Shown here piece after piece: positions 23,640-35,414 of a stretch of DNA of 64,000 bases. The notes under the pieces are model-generated. The model had not been told where the DNA came from. It saw nothing but the letters and a program-made list of their open reading frames with translations, and did no database searches. Numbering within the stretch: position 1 is the stretch's first letter; every line of letters starts with the position of its first letter. Source of the DNA: Diogma glabrata (taxonomy: Eukaryota; Arthropoda; Insecta; Diptera; Cylindrotomidae); NCBI GenBank assembly GCA_963693315.1, contig OY856187.1, positions 74,345,394 through 74,409,393 of the forward strand, written 5' to 3'. Both the position numbers and the translations under genes were made by a program.

Positions 23640-24612
23640 AACAACCTGTGATGCATCTTTACCCCGTAAAAGCAACGGTAATGGACGGTACTCAGTATTC
23701 TGGTGGACTGAAAACATTGCCCGGTTGAGAAAAGAGTTCCAAAGTGATTGCCGGGAAAAACGGCAAGAATTGCGGAAAGCAATTGCTACTAGTAAGAGCA
23801 GATCATTCTAGTGCCTTATATATGAAGTTCAGAATAACCCATGGGGAAGTGCGTACAAAATTGTGCTTACTAAACTAAAGGGTGTTCAATCAGCTGCATC
23901 AGTGTCCCCAGATATAATGGCTGAAATTGTGTCTGTCCTTTTTCCACACCACGGTGACTTCTCCCTACCTCGTGAGCTGCAAATTGAGGATAACTCAATT
24001 TCGGCTTTCACCACCGAAGAGGTTCTTAACGTGTTTCTCAGATTATCCGTTAATAGCAAGCGCAGTCTAGGCGGCATCCCAAATATCGTTTTAAAAACAG
24101 CGATAAAGAAGAAGCCAATGATATTCGAAAATATCTGCACTACGTGCCTAAAAGAAGGGATATTTCCTGTAGAATGGCAGCGCCATCGCCTTGTGGTTAT
24201 ACCAAAAGGTGACAAGGCACCATAAGAACCCTCGTCCTACCGACCACTGTGCATGCTGGGCACAACTGGAAAGATCTTTGAGAGAATTATTGGTACTCGA
24301 TTTGAGAAACGTACTAAATTCGAGTGGGGCCTTTCTAACCGGCAGTTTGGTTTCAAAAAGGAACACTCTACCACTGATGCAATCTCTGCAGTATGTAAGA
24401 TAGCGCATAAGGCTTTGAGTGGTAAAAGATTGCTAGAGGGTGATAAACAATATTGTGCTGTTGTCACTCTGGATGTTAAAAATACCTTTAACTCTGCCTA
24501 CTGGAACCAAATCTCAGGAGCCCTAGACCGTTACGTATAATAGCCAGATACTTCACGGGAAGAACCCTGATCTATGATACCGAAGCAGGTCCTAAGAAGT
24601 ACAATATAACTT
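23640..24612 (+). pseudogene. R1-like LINE: endonuclease-RT linker and N-terminal half of RT
   Basis: One frame reads CDASLPRKSNGNGRYSVFWW, typical of the R1/jockey linker. After an in-frame TAG (23809-23811) it continues 'NPWGSAYKIVLTKLKGV', then 'SLGGIPNIVLKTA'. After an in-frame TAA (24223-24225) come the RT motifs 'SSYRPLCMLGTTGKIFERII' and 'RQFGFKKEHSTTDAI'. A further shift near 24530 leads to 'IIARYFTGRTLIYDTEAGPK'. The catalytic A/C motifs and the 3' half are lost, because the sequence runs into an inverted Helentron-like fragment at about 24615. Dead 5'- and 3'-truncated copy. Confidence 0.8.
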
Positions 24613-24624
24613 GTCAATGTCTTG

Positions 24625-24795
24625 TCAGATCAAAAAAATTTTTTATAGGCCAAAAATATGAAAATTTGCTAATTTTGAATTTTGACACACTTAATGATTT
24701 TTGACACACTTCCGGCACAGTTGTCGAACCCATCGTCTTTTCGGCTCTTGGCGAATAACCTAGCTTTAGAAACAAAATTTCTTTCAGACCGAAGT
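24625..24795 (-). mobile_element. Inverted fragment of the Helentron-like family
   Basis: Read on the minus strand it starts 'acttcggtctgaaag' (24795) and continues 'agagccgaaaagacgatg', then 'gtgccggaagtgtgtcaaaa'. These are the landmarks of the copies at 20042 and 55637. Much of the 5' part is missing. Confidence 0.6.
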
Positions 24796-24904
24796 AAATA
24801 AAATTTAAGTTTATAAATTTCAAAGCTCAATTACGAAAGGTTGAATCTTCTTGCATATTTTGTATCGACATTTTTGTCCAAAAAAAAATTTCACGAAACA
24901 AGCT

Positions 24905-25290
24905 GGAAAAAAAATTGACAAAACTCAAACGATCGCATGTTTTTCCATATAAAACGAAAATATCCACTAAATATGCGCATGGGATCTTGACAAAACTTTG
25001 GTATATGATCCAGGTTCACTAGAAAATGGAAGATCTGGATTCAATTCAGAATTGGACAAAATGGGATGAGGTCTCACTAACACCTTTTAAGTTTGAATCT
25101 TATTTAATCCTGGCTTTCAACCGCATCGAAACAGATGTTTTAAAGTTTTAGTACTGTTTCCAATATTTCTGCGTACCAATTTCCGGTTTGTCACTTCCGG
25201 CTAAAAATTTTTTTTTTTGCGGTGTTTGTCCCTACTATAGCCTTCAGCTAGAAATCAATTTCCATGAAAGGTTGGTAAAAGTTTTCAATC
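24905..25290 (-). repeat. Dispersed repeat, family C (inverted copy)
   Basis: The minus strand matches 1861-2090: 'acaaaccggaa[g/a]ttggt', 'gttgaaagccaggatta', 'gaatccagatctt' and 'gaacctggatcatatacc'. The match is diverged. Confidence 0.55.
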
Positions 25291-25414
25291 AATATAAGAA
25301 AGATTTTATTAGTTGTAGTACATTGAACAAAGGGTTGGAAGGGGTCCCCAAACAACAGGTGATTTTTCACACTATGTTTTTAAAGTTTGTTTGAAGCATA
25401 CTGACTTCCCTCAT

Positions 25415-25720
25415 TAATAAGTTTTGATAACACTTTGACAAAAGATGGAGATTTAAATGATAAAGAACTAATTAGTTTGGACCGAGATTGGGATAAAAGT
25501 GGTGTGGCCTCCCGAGCAGCCTTTTATTTGAAACTTTCTTTAACATCAGTTCCTGATAATCGATTTTGATTAAACTTGGTATACATGCTTAGAGTATGAT
25601 TTGTAACAGTTCTGCATTCCAACTTCCGGTTTGTTAGTTCCGGTAAACATTTTTTTTACCTTTTCTATTCGTGCAACAGAATTTATGTTTGTTGGGATAC
25701 CACAGCCTTCCTTAATGTTT
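25415..25720 (-). repeat. Dispersed repeat, family C (older inverted copy)
   Basis: The minus strand retains 'acaaaccggaagttgg' and a weak version of the rest, adjacent to the 24905-25290 copy. Confidence 0.4.
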
Positions 25721-26147
25721 TTATGATTAGAAATACGCTAAATCTATAACATCGGCTAGTCATTAATTGTAGTATTTGTTGGATATTAGATCACTAGATA
25801 TCCAGAACATTCTGTTTCCAGAGCTTTAATGAAATCAGGCTATACATCAGCGTCGCAATATTTTTCTTATGAAAAAAAATCATGAAATCATGAACATCTT
25901 GTAAGACCTAGATCTCACAACAACATGCGTTCTCAGGTAATGATAGACGCAATTTTATTTTGTTGTTTTAATTTTTTTATAATAATTTTCAAAAGAAATC
26001 CAATTTAACGTTTATTTTGTTGTTTAATTAAATATAAACAAATCTTCACATTTTTACTTTATAAACAAATAGTAAAAAACAAGCACATAATTTGATAGTA
26101 ATTTTAAAATATAGATTTAATCAAGCAAATTCTTATACAACAGTATT
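25721..26147. other. AT-rich DNA without recognisable genes
   Basis: I see no domain or repeat family here. Confidence 0.4.
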
Positions 26148-26635
26148 GTTACGTTTTTCCAGCCTTACTTCGAATTGGCCTTACTCTCAATTGGAAAAAC
26201 GTAATTCCCAATCTCTGTTAGAGTTCGATCACTGATTAGTAAGCACAAACACCAGGTTTTATTAAGTGTTTAACTCCTTAATTGTTCCACAACAACAGGA
26301 AACAATACAGCAAACAATATTCCTGACTAGAATATTCTTTCAACAGCTTCGAAATTCCAACGGTTTATTGTAGAAATTTTCAGTAACACAACGTTCAAAA
26401 TAATACACAAAATATTTCTGCTCAATAACACTTTAAACTTTATTCACAAAAACTAATTTAAAAATCACTTTTATAATTTTAACTTCACCATCACAGGTTA
26501 AAAAAAAAACTGATTACTATTCTACAAGAGGCAATTGCTTATATACTATTCTGCTTAATTTCTAGATAATTCGAGGTCACTCTTTAGAAACCTTGAGAAA
26601 ATAGTAGAATATTCGATTACTTTACGTTATGCTGA
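26148..26635 (-). mobile_element. Probable solo LTR
   Basis: On the minus strand the block has a TATA-like 'tatataagc' near 26535, a poly(A)-type 'aataaaacc' near 26255, and ends 'ggaaaaacgtaaca'. The order promoter, then polyadenylation signal, then terminal CA fits an LTR. No matching second LTR and no internal gene are in the window. The 5' terminus (near 26635) is not certain. Confidence 0.4.
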
Positions 26636-26940
26636 TTTAATTCATAAAATCATTCAATTTTATTTATTGTTGACCCAAGTTCCACGAAATACAAAACTAT
26701 TCATTTCATTAATTTGTTGTTGTTTTGTTGTAATTTGATTTTTTGGAAGTGACCGTAATCGTCTGGATTTTTCTGTAATCGTAACAGTTTTGTTTTTCAA
26801 CGCATTCATTGATTTTTTGGAAAATTTTATCAAAAGTAAAATTACCAGTGTTCGCCACAAGTTCATCTCAATATGCCCCAACCAAATACGAGAAGGTTAT
26901 ATACTTACTGCCTTCACGGATAAGCTCAAAAAAAGATTTT

Positions 26941-29900
26941 ATGTTTAAATACAACTTTTTTAATTTTATTTTTATAGAAAGGAAAGGTCGGTCAGAGGAT
27001 AAATTTACCCTAAAACATTCGATGACATTACTATCAAAAAATGATAAAACATTTCGATTAACCTCAAAATGTTGTATAATATGTTGCATCAATTTTACAA
27101 CACAAAAAGAGTACCTTGATCACATCAAAAATCATATAAAACAAGCATCAAGATCTTCCTTCAATAAAACGTTATGGGTTTTGGAATTAAAATCAAACTT
27201 TCATATGGAGATTATAGAGAAAAAAAATCGCGATAATGATCTTGAAATAGAATTAGATGCGATTTCCGAAGAAATTGTTGTTTTAAGGGTATTTATGTAT
27301 TGTTCTAACGCCACCATTATGCTGCTTGACAATGAGAAGTGGCCGAAGCAGTTAACACGTTATGGTTCGTAATTTATTATTTTATTATTCGATCATGGAC
27401 TATTAACATAAGAATATCCTTTGCTTTTAGAATCAGTAGCTTTTTCAATCAACCGAACTTTATTCACCCAAGTGCCGTTTAAATATCAAATTTTCATACA
27501 TTATTCACGGAATGGGGTTATATATCTGGAAAACTTTGAGCTTCAGGTAAGGTTTTTACATGCATATGTTGTAAAGCTTATGCTGACAAGTTTATTATTC
27601 TATTTCTAGGTCAACAATATAAAAACCAAACGAATGGGGTAAGCCTTCTATTAAGATTTTAAATAACAATTATTTTTATATTTGTATTTACTAGGTTCCT
27701 GAAACTCGGGAGATTGCAAGAATTTTTACCACTTGAATCAACTAAAAATTTATTCAAAAATAATTTCGAAATATTTAACGGTATCAAACAAAGCGAATTG
27801 GTTTTATTTAATTTTTTAGGTGAAATTCAAAGGAAATCTAAATTTGATAAATTAGATGAAGATAATTATGAATATCTACTATCACGATTGGTCGAAATTG
27901 AAGAGCTTGAGTGTGCAAAAGCTCTTGGCATGTACAATAAAGAAAATCAAAAAGTAGAAGTAGCTTATGGTCGTTATAGTTTGAAAGTTGAAAATCTTTC
28001 TGATAATCGACCATCAGTTTTAGTCTATGATAATGTTATAATAACTCCAAAACCAGAAGAAAATGCACACCCACGACAAAGACAACGTCCAATTAGAGGC
28101 ATGATTGTCGATACTAAAATTGATCGAGTTATAATTGAGTTTGATAAACAAGTCAATGTAAACAAATTATATAAAGTGCAATTCATGATAAATCGAATGA
28201 CATTTCGGTTGGAAAGAAACGCTTTGTTGTTATCGAACAAAAAACATCTTTCAAATTTATTATTTCCAAAAAATTATAAACCATCATTACTTCACATTGA
28301 TAATGAAAGGTAAGCAATAGTTTACATTATTCATCTAAATTTTATAGGTTTGCTTTCTATTCTACCTTTTCCGAGTCTCAAATTTATTAATGTTTCTTTA
28401 CGCACGATGCTTCCAGGAAAAATGTTACATTTTTCACTAGTTTTATTTGAGAGTTTTAATTTTATGTATCAATAATGAATGTATGGAAAACGCAGACAAT
28501 CAGACAATAGTATTTTGTGTGAGCCGTTAAAAAGCAATTTGATCCGATTTGGTTTTCAAGAGAGTGAAAATGTTTCCACAGTGAGAGATTGTTTAGTCTT
28601 CTCAGGACAGAAGAATTCTACTAAGCAGAGTATACAGTGTCGAAAAATTAAAACATTCAGTTCTTGAATGTAATAATAGCATAAAGAATTACATGCTTGA
28701 CTTTGGAGTTTGGGTACATGGTCCCGACAATCGAAACTAAAAAAAGGAAGATTGTTTGCATTCCTTATTATTTTTAGTAATTAAATTCACTTATTCACAG
28801 CCTTGTATCTTTCAAACAAACATTGATACTATGGCTATGTTCCATAACTATTTCCTATTCCGTTAAAACTTTGTGCAATTTAAAATTAAAAAAACCTTGC
28901 CAACGTTAACTAAGCACATTACAAGCTTTCTAATACGTTTTTTTCGATTTCAGTTTCCAGTACTTTAATAAATCTATAAAAACCAACATGGAGCAGCAGA
29001 TAGCGGTAAAAAATGTTTTCTATGGTATTGCGCATCCATTGCCCTATATTATATTCGGACCACCAGGCACGGGAAAAACCACAACAGTGGTCGAATGCGT
29101 ATTACAAATTTGGAGTAAAAAACCTGACGCTAATATATTAATTGCAGCTTCTTCAAACTCAGCTTGTAACGAGGTTGCAACACGTTTGATGAACTTTATA
29201 CCAAACTCTGATATTTTACGTTTGTTTGCAAAGTCTCAAGAAAAATGTATTGACAAAATAGACGAAGACCTTATAGAAACTTCAAATTTAGATGAACGTT
29301 ATCATTACTATCCACCTATTGAAGAAATATACCAATACCGGATTGTATTAGCTACTTTAAGTACAACTGGTAAATTGGTGCAAGGATATTGCAGATCTAC
29401 TCATTTCACCCATTTATTTATTGATGAATGTGGAAGTTCCACAGAGGCATCAGCATTAATACCAATTAGCGGTTTAATTTCTGGGGATAGTAAATTTACA
29501 GGAAATATAATATTATCTGGAGATCCCTTACAATTAGGGCCCGTTACACAATCAAAGATGGCTGAACGTTTAGGATATGGAACATCATTATTGGAAAGAT
29601 TAACTAATTTAGAAGTGTATAAAAAAAATAACGAAACAAAACAGTATAATAACAATATAATTATAAAATTGAAACAAAATTTCCGTTCACATCCATCTTT
29701 ATTGCATCTATCCAATACAATGTTTTATGAGAACGAACTGATTCCAATGGCTCCGGCAGGTAAATTTTATTTTTAAAGTTATTTACTTTTTCGATTTCAT
29801 TAATGGAATCAACAAATCATTGAGAACAGGGCCGTACTGTTGGAATATGTATTGAATTTTCCCACTGCTCCACTGCCGCATATCATTTAAAGTCTCTCTG

Positions 29901-31082
29901 GCTTATGAAAGGAATACATTGTAAACAAGAAAATAATGCCTTATATAATGCACCTAAATTTAAAATAACTATTGCCAGTATCATTGGGCGAAGCATATTT
30001 TAGAATGCCATTTTGAGGATTCGGTTAATTTAAGCTAGATGTTTCTAGTCGTTTTTCCAAAGCAAACAATATCAACAGTTTAAATTGATGTTAATTGAAG
30101 TTATTTTGAGTTCGTAAAGAGAAACAATAGAATATCAACAGAAGTAAAGAGCATAAAGTACTTACAGTAGCAATGTTAATCAGAATACAACAAAAAATTT
30201 TATTTATAAAACCGTAAAAATTTATAAAAAAAATTTAATTATTAAAAGCACATTTTTCTATTATTTCTTAATGATTTTCTGATACAAATTTGATAAAGCA
30301 TGTTTTATACATAATTTTCCCCTAAGTTGTTTTAACAAATCCATTAATCTGTATAAAGCTCTACATTTTGAACTTCTATAATGAAAAAGTTGATAGCGAT
30401 CTTTTACAATCTCGCATTGACAAATTTAGACAATATCACCCACATTCTTGGCAGTTAAAGGTAATTAAATGCTTAAAAATCTCGTTATATTTTCAGCTCT
30501 TGTTAATTGGGCGATTGGTTGGAAATATTTAATAAATCACAAGTTTCCTATGTTTTTCAAATCAGTGTTGGGGAGAGCACAGCGGGATCCAAGATCTCCA
30601 AGGTAATGCCAGTTTATTACTGAATTGTAAAATACATAAATAATTTATTTTTTCACAGTTGGTTCAATCTAAAAGAAATCGACAGCGTTATCAAATATGT
30701 CGGTTATTTAGTTAACAAAACGATTAACAATAAGCACATAACCGAAGCAGATATTGGAATTATTTCACCATACCGTAAGCAATGTCAAAAAATTCGCGAA
30801 CATTGTAATAAAAATAAGTGGAACAATATTGAAATTGCTTCAGTCGAGTCATTTCAAGGTTGTGAAAAATCAGTTATTATTTTATCCACAGTACGTGCAA
30901 GATCCAAATCGATTGGATTTTTAGATAATCCAAAACGTTTGAACGTTGCGTTAACTCGTGCTAAAGGTTTACTTATTATAATTGGTGATCCAAATGTTCT
31001 AAAACTAGATGAACATTGGAGAAAAGTGATTGAATATTGTGCTGATAATAGGGCAATTACTGGGGAACCGTTTCGATTATAG
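26941..31082 (+). CDS. MOV10/Armitage-family SF1 RNA helicase, seven exons
   Basis: This is an ATP-dependent UPF1-like RNA helicase; family members act in the cytoplasm in RNA silencing (piRNA/miRNA) and RNA turnover. The phase-consistent exons are 26941-27364, 27431-27546, 27610-27638, 27695-28309, 28954-29759, 30497-30602 and 30659-31082 (about 839 aa). All introns are GT-AG; the short ones are 66, 63, 56 and 56 nt, the long ones 644 and 737 nt. Motifs are Walker A GPPGTGKTT (29057), DECGSS (29423), GDPLQLGP (29519), QNFRSHPS (29678), VESFQG (30843) and LTRAKG (30951). An N-terminal C2H2-like CIICC..H..H lies near 27070. The first in-frame ATG is used as the start. An upstream exon is possible: an acceptor-like 'tttttatag' ends at 26977. 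The first donor is inferred from phase. Its length is short compared with Armitage and closer to MOV10. I cannot separate armi, MOV10 and MOV10L1 orthology. Confidence 0.85.
28310..28953 (+). other. Intron 4 of the helicase gene
   Basis: The 644-nt intron has donor 'ag|gtaagc' and acceptor 'tttcag'. An open frame inside it (28479-28667) has no recognisable domain and is probably chance. Confidence 0.75.
29760..30496 (+). other. Intron 5 of the helicase gene
   Basis: The 737-nt intron has donor 'ag|gtaaat' and acceptor 'ttttcag'. The phase joins codon GCT so that '..IPMAPA' continues directly to 'LVNWAIGWKYL', as in the family. No nested gene was seen. Confidence 0.75.
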
Positions 31083-31373
31083 TTTGTTAATTTGTAATTT
31101 TCGTTATGTTTAAACGATTTCTGTCAAAAGATTACCTTTTTTATATAGTTGAATATTGTAATTTTATGGAAACTGTTTTATTAGCTGTATCCAAATCAAA
31201 TTGATTTAACTGTTATTATTTGTTTTCTATCACTTTATCGTTTTTTATTTTAAGTTTTTTATTATTTAAGTTATATATGTCGAGCAAAAGTTTTAGTTTA
31301 AAATATGGTTTTAAAAAAATCATTCTTTATTCTCCACATTCTATCGAATGTTCTAGAGCTCATTCTTTAAATT
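31083..31373. other. 3' flank of the helicase gene
   Basis: AT-rich sequence follows the TAG stop. I see no clear gene here and did not find a single decisive poly(A) signal. Confidence 0.4.
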
Positions 31374-31990
31374 TAAAATATTCGCGGACTTTGTGCGTTG
31401 GATCAACCTACCGGATTGGGTCCGATCCACCAAACTCTACTAACGCATAAGTATTCACTGTACCTATCCGCGGACCAAGACCGTAGTCAGACTGGCTCCT
31501 TGTTTTTATGGTTTAAAATTCGTCTTTTGATCGGTGGACCAGAACCGGCATAAATTAAGTTGATTTAATTTTTTGGTTGGCGGACTTGGTCCGTCGGATC
31601 GATCCACCGGCCTTGGTTTGATCCTCTATTATCCAATAACGTTAAGTTGCTTACTGTAACGATCCGCGAACCAAGTTCCTCACCAGACCAGATCCTCGTG
31701 GTAATGGTAATGGGTATATTTGTCTTAAATTGACAGATTTTTTATTCCAGACTAGATCCGGCATAATTTAAATTATAATAAAATTTTGGTTGGCGAACCA
31801 CTGATCTATCAAGAAAGTTTGAAGTATAGTTAATAGCAAACCATACACGATAAGACTTTCCGCGGACTTGGGCCTCGGATAGATCAACTGGAGTTGGTCC
31901 GATCCATTCCTCACTAACGAAAAATTGTTCGCCGTCACAATCCGCGGACCAAGTCCGCAATCAAACCAGATCCTTGTGTTAATGGTATAA
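31374..31990. repeat. Satellite-like array, three diverged units of ~210-280 bp
   Basis: Units start with 'cggactt[g/t]g..cc.tcggat.gatc' at about 31384, 31582 and 31862. Each holds a matching inverted 'ccgcg[g/a]accaag' about 95-125 bp later, and then 'agatcctcgtggtaatggta'-type and 'aaaattcgtctta' blocks. Each unit thus carries its own short inverted repeat (GCGGACTTGG / CCAAGTCCGC). Confidence 0.6.
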
Positions 31991-33074
31991 AATTCGTCTT
32001 AAGTTTTGGGATTTATCGGCTTTGGCCCGACCTGCCGATTTTTTGGCAGACCACGTAATTTTTATTAATTTTATTTTGTGGAAATAAACTACATAATGCT
32101 TATGTCTGTAATCTTATATTTAATTATGAAAAGGGAGAGATTTAGGTTTTAGGGATGCGGATGAATATTTAAAAAAAATCCATATTTAGGACGGTAAATC
32201 TTAATTATTAAATCAATATTTTGAGATTTCGGAGACTGATATTTGAATATTTATGGATAATTTGATAAAGGCAATATGAAATGTACATAGATTTGTAATA
32301 TGAAATGTATATAGTTTTGTTTTTATAAAATGTTTAATGTCTAACAACTCCAAGATAGCAAAAACTATTAGGATGATACGATATTAATTTTTTATTGACG
32401 CCGTGTCATGGTGCGTAGCTGTGCCAAAGCTAACGTGAATGTCGAATTACTTATTTTATCCGATCTTCCTAGCGATTTCTGAATCTAAAATTGTATCGGT
32501 CTTAGTTGAATTAATACTGCAGACAAAGAAAAAAGGTGCGATTGCTCATTTTGCATTGACTTTATCCTATTTACATGTTTGTTGATACAAGGGAAAAAAA
32601 AGGTGGGAATTTTGTTTGAAACACAATATCAGAAAACTACTGGAGCGTGTTTGGATTCTTTGCGGGTCCATATTTCACGAAAACGAATAAAAATTAGTCC
32701 CCGAATTGAAATATATAATTGCGATAAAGTAAACCGTAGTGAACCCTTAAGTCAATTCTTCTGCGAGCTATATGGCTAATGGGTATTATTGTATTCAAAA
32801 ATCGATATCTAAAAATCTAACCACAATAGTAGTTTGTATAACGATGCCAAAATGTCATTTCACACGAGTATGAAATTTACAGTTCGAGCGTAGCGAGTTA
32901 TTCTTTTTAGTCGTTAAGTGACTCGCGTTGCTGGTTTTACAACTGTTTAATTGTATTTCATGAATTTTTGTGCCTGTATTGAGATTGGACTGTTGTGATT
33001 GTGATTTTCGTTGTCTACCAGTTTATTTGTATCTGTATCTTTCGTTTCGTTCTTTACCACTCACTATGAGTTCT
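31991..33074. other. Non-coding DNA
   Basis: No gene was recognised. 'cgagcgtagcgag' at 32885-32897 is the complement of the loop of the hairpin at 41087-41222, so a fragment of that repeat family may lie here. Confidence 0.4.
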
Positions 33075-33345
33075 CCATTATCTAGACTCATTAATAACCG
33101 AAGATACCATGTCAATGTCAACTAGAAAAGAAGGATATGGGGATATGTCGATAACTATACTAATTGTGTTAAATAACGTTGCAAATTTTATGTCGATGTC
33201 TAAGGAGCAAATTCATCGTGAAAAGCAGAGGATGGCATTGAGTTCCACCATTTGGCCACTCTATTGAAATAGCTCATTCAGTTATCCATCCTTCAATATG
33301 GTCACTTTATTGAAATAATCGTTCTGGACATAGCTCTACAACAAG
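33075..33345 (-). pseudogene. Jockey/CR1-like LINE relic (RT C-terminal side)
   Basis: The minus strand gives 'VAKWWNSMPSSAFHDEF', the common '..WNSLP..F' block near the end of jockey/CR1-type ORF2, from about 33255. It also gives 'FLVDIDMVSSVIN' near 33130-33085, which is the same sequence as 39612-39650 on the plus strand. The blocks are out of their usual order and broken by stops. Only a fragment remains. Confidence 0.45.
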
Positions 33346-33746
33346 GTATTGGACAGTAAATGGGTGAGAGAACTGTTTGTTCGTCGATTGTACTGCGCAC
33401 ACGATGAAAGGATATTTTGAATTTCTTTAAAGAAGAATTCGTTTAATTTGTATTTACGGTAGATTGACAATTCAGCCACATTTCTTCGCTTCTGAAGGGA
33501 ATAAACTGATTAGTTAGTTCGGTGTTATCAATTAACCGTATATCTTTCTCTGTACAGAGTCTAAAAATTTTATTATTGACTGACAAGCACCACCCTAAAA
33601 ATGACCGGCGGCTTTACTCTCTCATTCGATAACCTTCGTTTTAAGAACGATAGTTCTTTTCGACCAAACTAAAATTGCATACTCTAACGATTTTTGACGA
33701 TTCTCTATAAAGAATTCGTTTCCTCGATGAGCTTCACTATGCTAGA
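33346..33746. other. Non-coding DNA
   Basis: Nothing recognisable was seen between the LINE crumb and the end of the zinc-finger gene. Confidence 0.4.
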
Positions 33747-34495
33747 TCAAACAATGGTTTTCCAAGGATAAAATATCGAGACGCAGTAATCGCATGGATG
33801 TGGTTCTTCAGTGGAATGCAATTTAATGTGGTCTGGTACATCACCAGAATTACAAAATTGCTCCTTACAAAGAGGGCAAGTTAAATTATTAGTTACCTTT
33901 TCAGCTGAATGAAATATTAAATCAGCCCGAAATTACACTCTTAATTGCAATCATTACATGCGTATGTTATAGAATTGATTTCACCTCCAATGGAATGCGA
34001 TCTTATATGACGGGATAGATGATGGCTTAGTAAGAATGATCTACGGCACAATTTACACGGGTGATATTTAGCATGTGTTTGTGTATGTTTCTTTAATTCT
34101 TTATGAGACAAAAATTGTAGTTCACAATCAAAACACACATATTTTGGAGTGTCGACATGAATTCTTTCATGTCGATGCAACAATGTAGATCTTGAAAACT
34201 TTTTGCTACGTACAACCCACTCAAATGGTTTTATACCAGTATGAATCGCTGTATGTTTCCCTAAATCGTATTTACTAAAGAATTTTTTATCGCACACATC
34301 ACATTTATAATCTCGTTTTCTTGTGTGATTTACGGCATGAATTTCAAGCAATTGTTCTAAGGGAAACGAACGTTCACAATGTTTGCATGAAAATACATTT
34401 ATTTCAACTGGTGCCGCTTCTCTGATCTTTTCGATTGCCGTATCTGGTAGTATCTCTGAAAATTCTGTTTTTGTGGAAATCATTACCATCTTCAT
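33747..34495 (-). CDS. C2H2 zinc-finger protein, two exons
   Basis: A probable nuclear DNA- or RNA-binding zinc-finger protein; target unknown. Exon 1 (34495-33958, ATG start) encodes fingers beginning FSCKHC, YKCDVC, a degenerate third FEWVVRSKKF that lacks both cysteines but keeps its histidines, then YVCFDC and HPCKLC. A stop follows at 33941, but a GT-AG intron 33957-33905 (53 nt) puts exon 2 (33904-33747) in frame. Exon 2 encodes another finger (LTCPLC..HIKLH) and a final partial HPCDYC. The total is about 231 aa. The intron length agrees with the short introns of the nearby helicase. The alternative is a pseudogene with a stop and frameshift that once spelled a finger starting YACNDC across the 'intron'. 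Confidence 0.7.
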
Positions 34496-35180
34496 TCGTT
34501 TTAATTTTTTGATTTTTTTTAAATAAGCTTCTCTTTTGAATTCATGGAGTTATATGTAGGTGCCAATACGCAATTTAATATTTTCACTGGTCACTCCTTT
34601 ACCCATTAAATAAATTGAAAATACACAGTAAATAAAAGATACACAGTCGTAGAAGGTAGGAGCATAATCGAGATATAAAACGGAATAAGTGGTTTTAACA
34701 TGAAGTGTTAACATTACGGATCACAGCATCGTACGAATGATAAATTTAAATAAAATCACGGTGCCAACTAAGCTGAATTTGGAGATACTGATACAACTAA
34801 TTAAGAAAAGATAAAAGCCGATGCACGTGTGAAGAGAAACAATAGACTAAATTCTCATGAAAAAAAGAAAGTGAGGGCTTCTACGAGTGAAAACATCCGT
34901 TTAGAGATAAAACTATAGTCAGCTATAAAAAAGCTAGCAGGAATATATGGGCACCAAATTCAAAGGAAGAGTTACTCTGAAAAAAAACAAAGCTCTACAA
35001 GTGTCCGAAAAACGGATCGATACGAAATTAAAGCAAGCAGCAAAGGAGTTGAAGAAGGGTAATTAGTGGAGCTAGTAGCTACAAAATCCACAACGGAGAA
35101 ACGTATTATCGCCAAAACGAGTTCTCAATAACAAACCCTCACAAATCGCTGGCGAAAGGGTCAAATTACTATGCAGCACC
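34496..35180. other. Upstream flank of the zinc-finger gene and decayed LINE DNA
   Basis: Closer to 35180 the sequence leads into the jockey-like fragment and may be its decayed upstream part. No other gene is seen. I could not place a promoter. Confidence 0.35.
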
Positions 35181-35414
35181 AGATTAATTCTAGTGCAATT
35201 AAAATCCGGTTGGTCACGTATCTTAAACTACTACATGAGTAGAAATGATCCGGAAATTGTTGACAGGTGTCCGGCATGTGAGGGCACGGCACATGATGCA
35301 AACCACTAATTCAATTGTCCAGAAAACCCAACCTATCTGACGAAGGAACATTTGTGGGACCACTCAAGGGAAGTAGCACGGTTCCTAAACCTGGACATAG
35401 AGCCCGAAGAGTAG
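35181..35414 (+). pseudogene. Jockey-clade LINE ORF2 C-terminal relic
   Basis: One frame reads 'VQLKSGWSRILNYYMSRND', 'RCPACEGTAHDANH', then in-frame TAA, then 'FNCPENPTYLT', 'LWDHSREVARFLNL' and stop. This is the conserved CCHC-type end of jockey ORF2, 'QLRSG..L..Y..RI..CP.C...HD..H.F.CP..PT.L....LW'. The internal stop and lack of an RT domain make it a dead fragment. Confidence 0.75.

Noticed and set aside
23383..23640. N-terminal extension of the R1-like open frame as a host protein
   Set aside because: Its first ~85 codons have no LINE or other domain and overlap a non-coding repeat; the frame is open by chance until the LINE part begins.
26899..26977. A first intron of the helicase joining an ATG at 26873 to an exon at 26978
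   Set aside because: The donor at 26896 and acceptor at 26977 give a frame with an early stop, so this particular model fails; the true 5' exon remains unresolved.
28479..28667. Small gene nested in helicase intron 4
   Set aside because: The frame has no domain, and the flanking splice sites and codon phase account for the segment as an intron.
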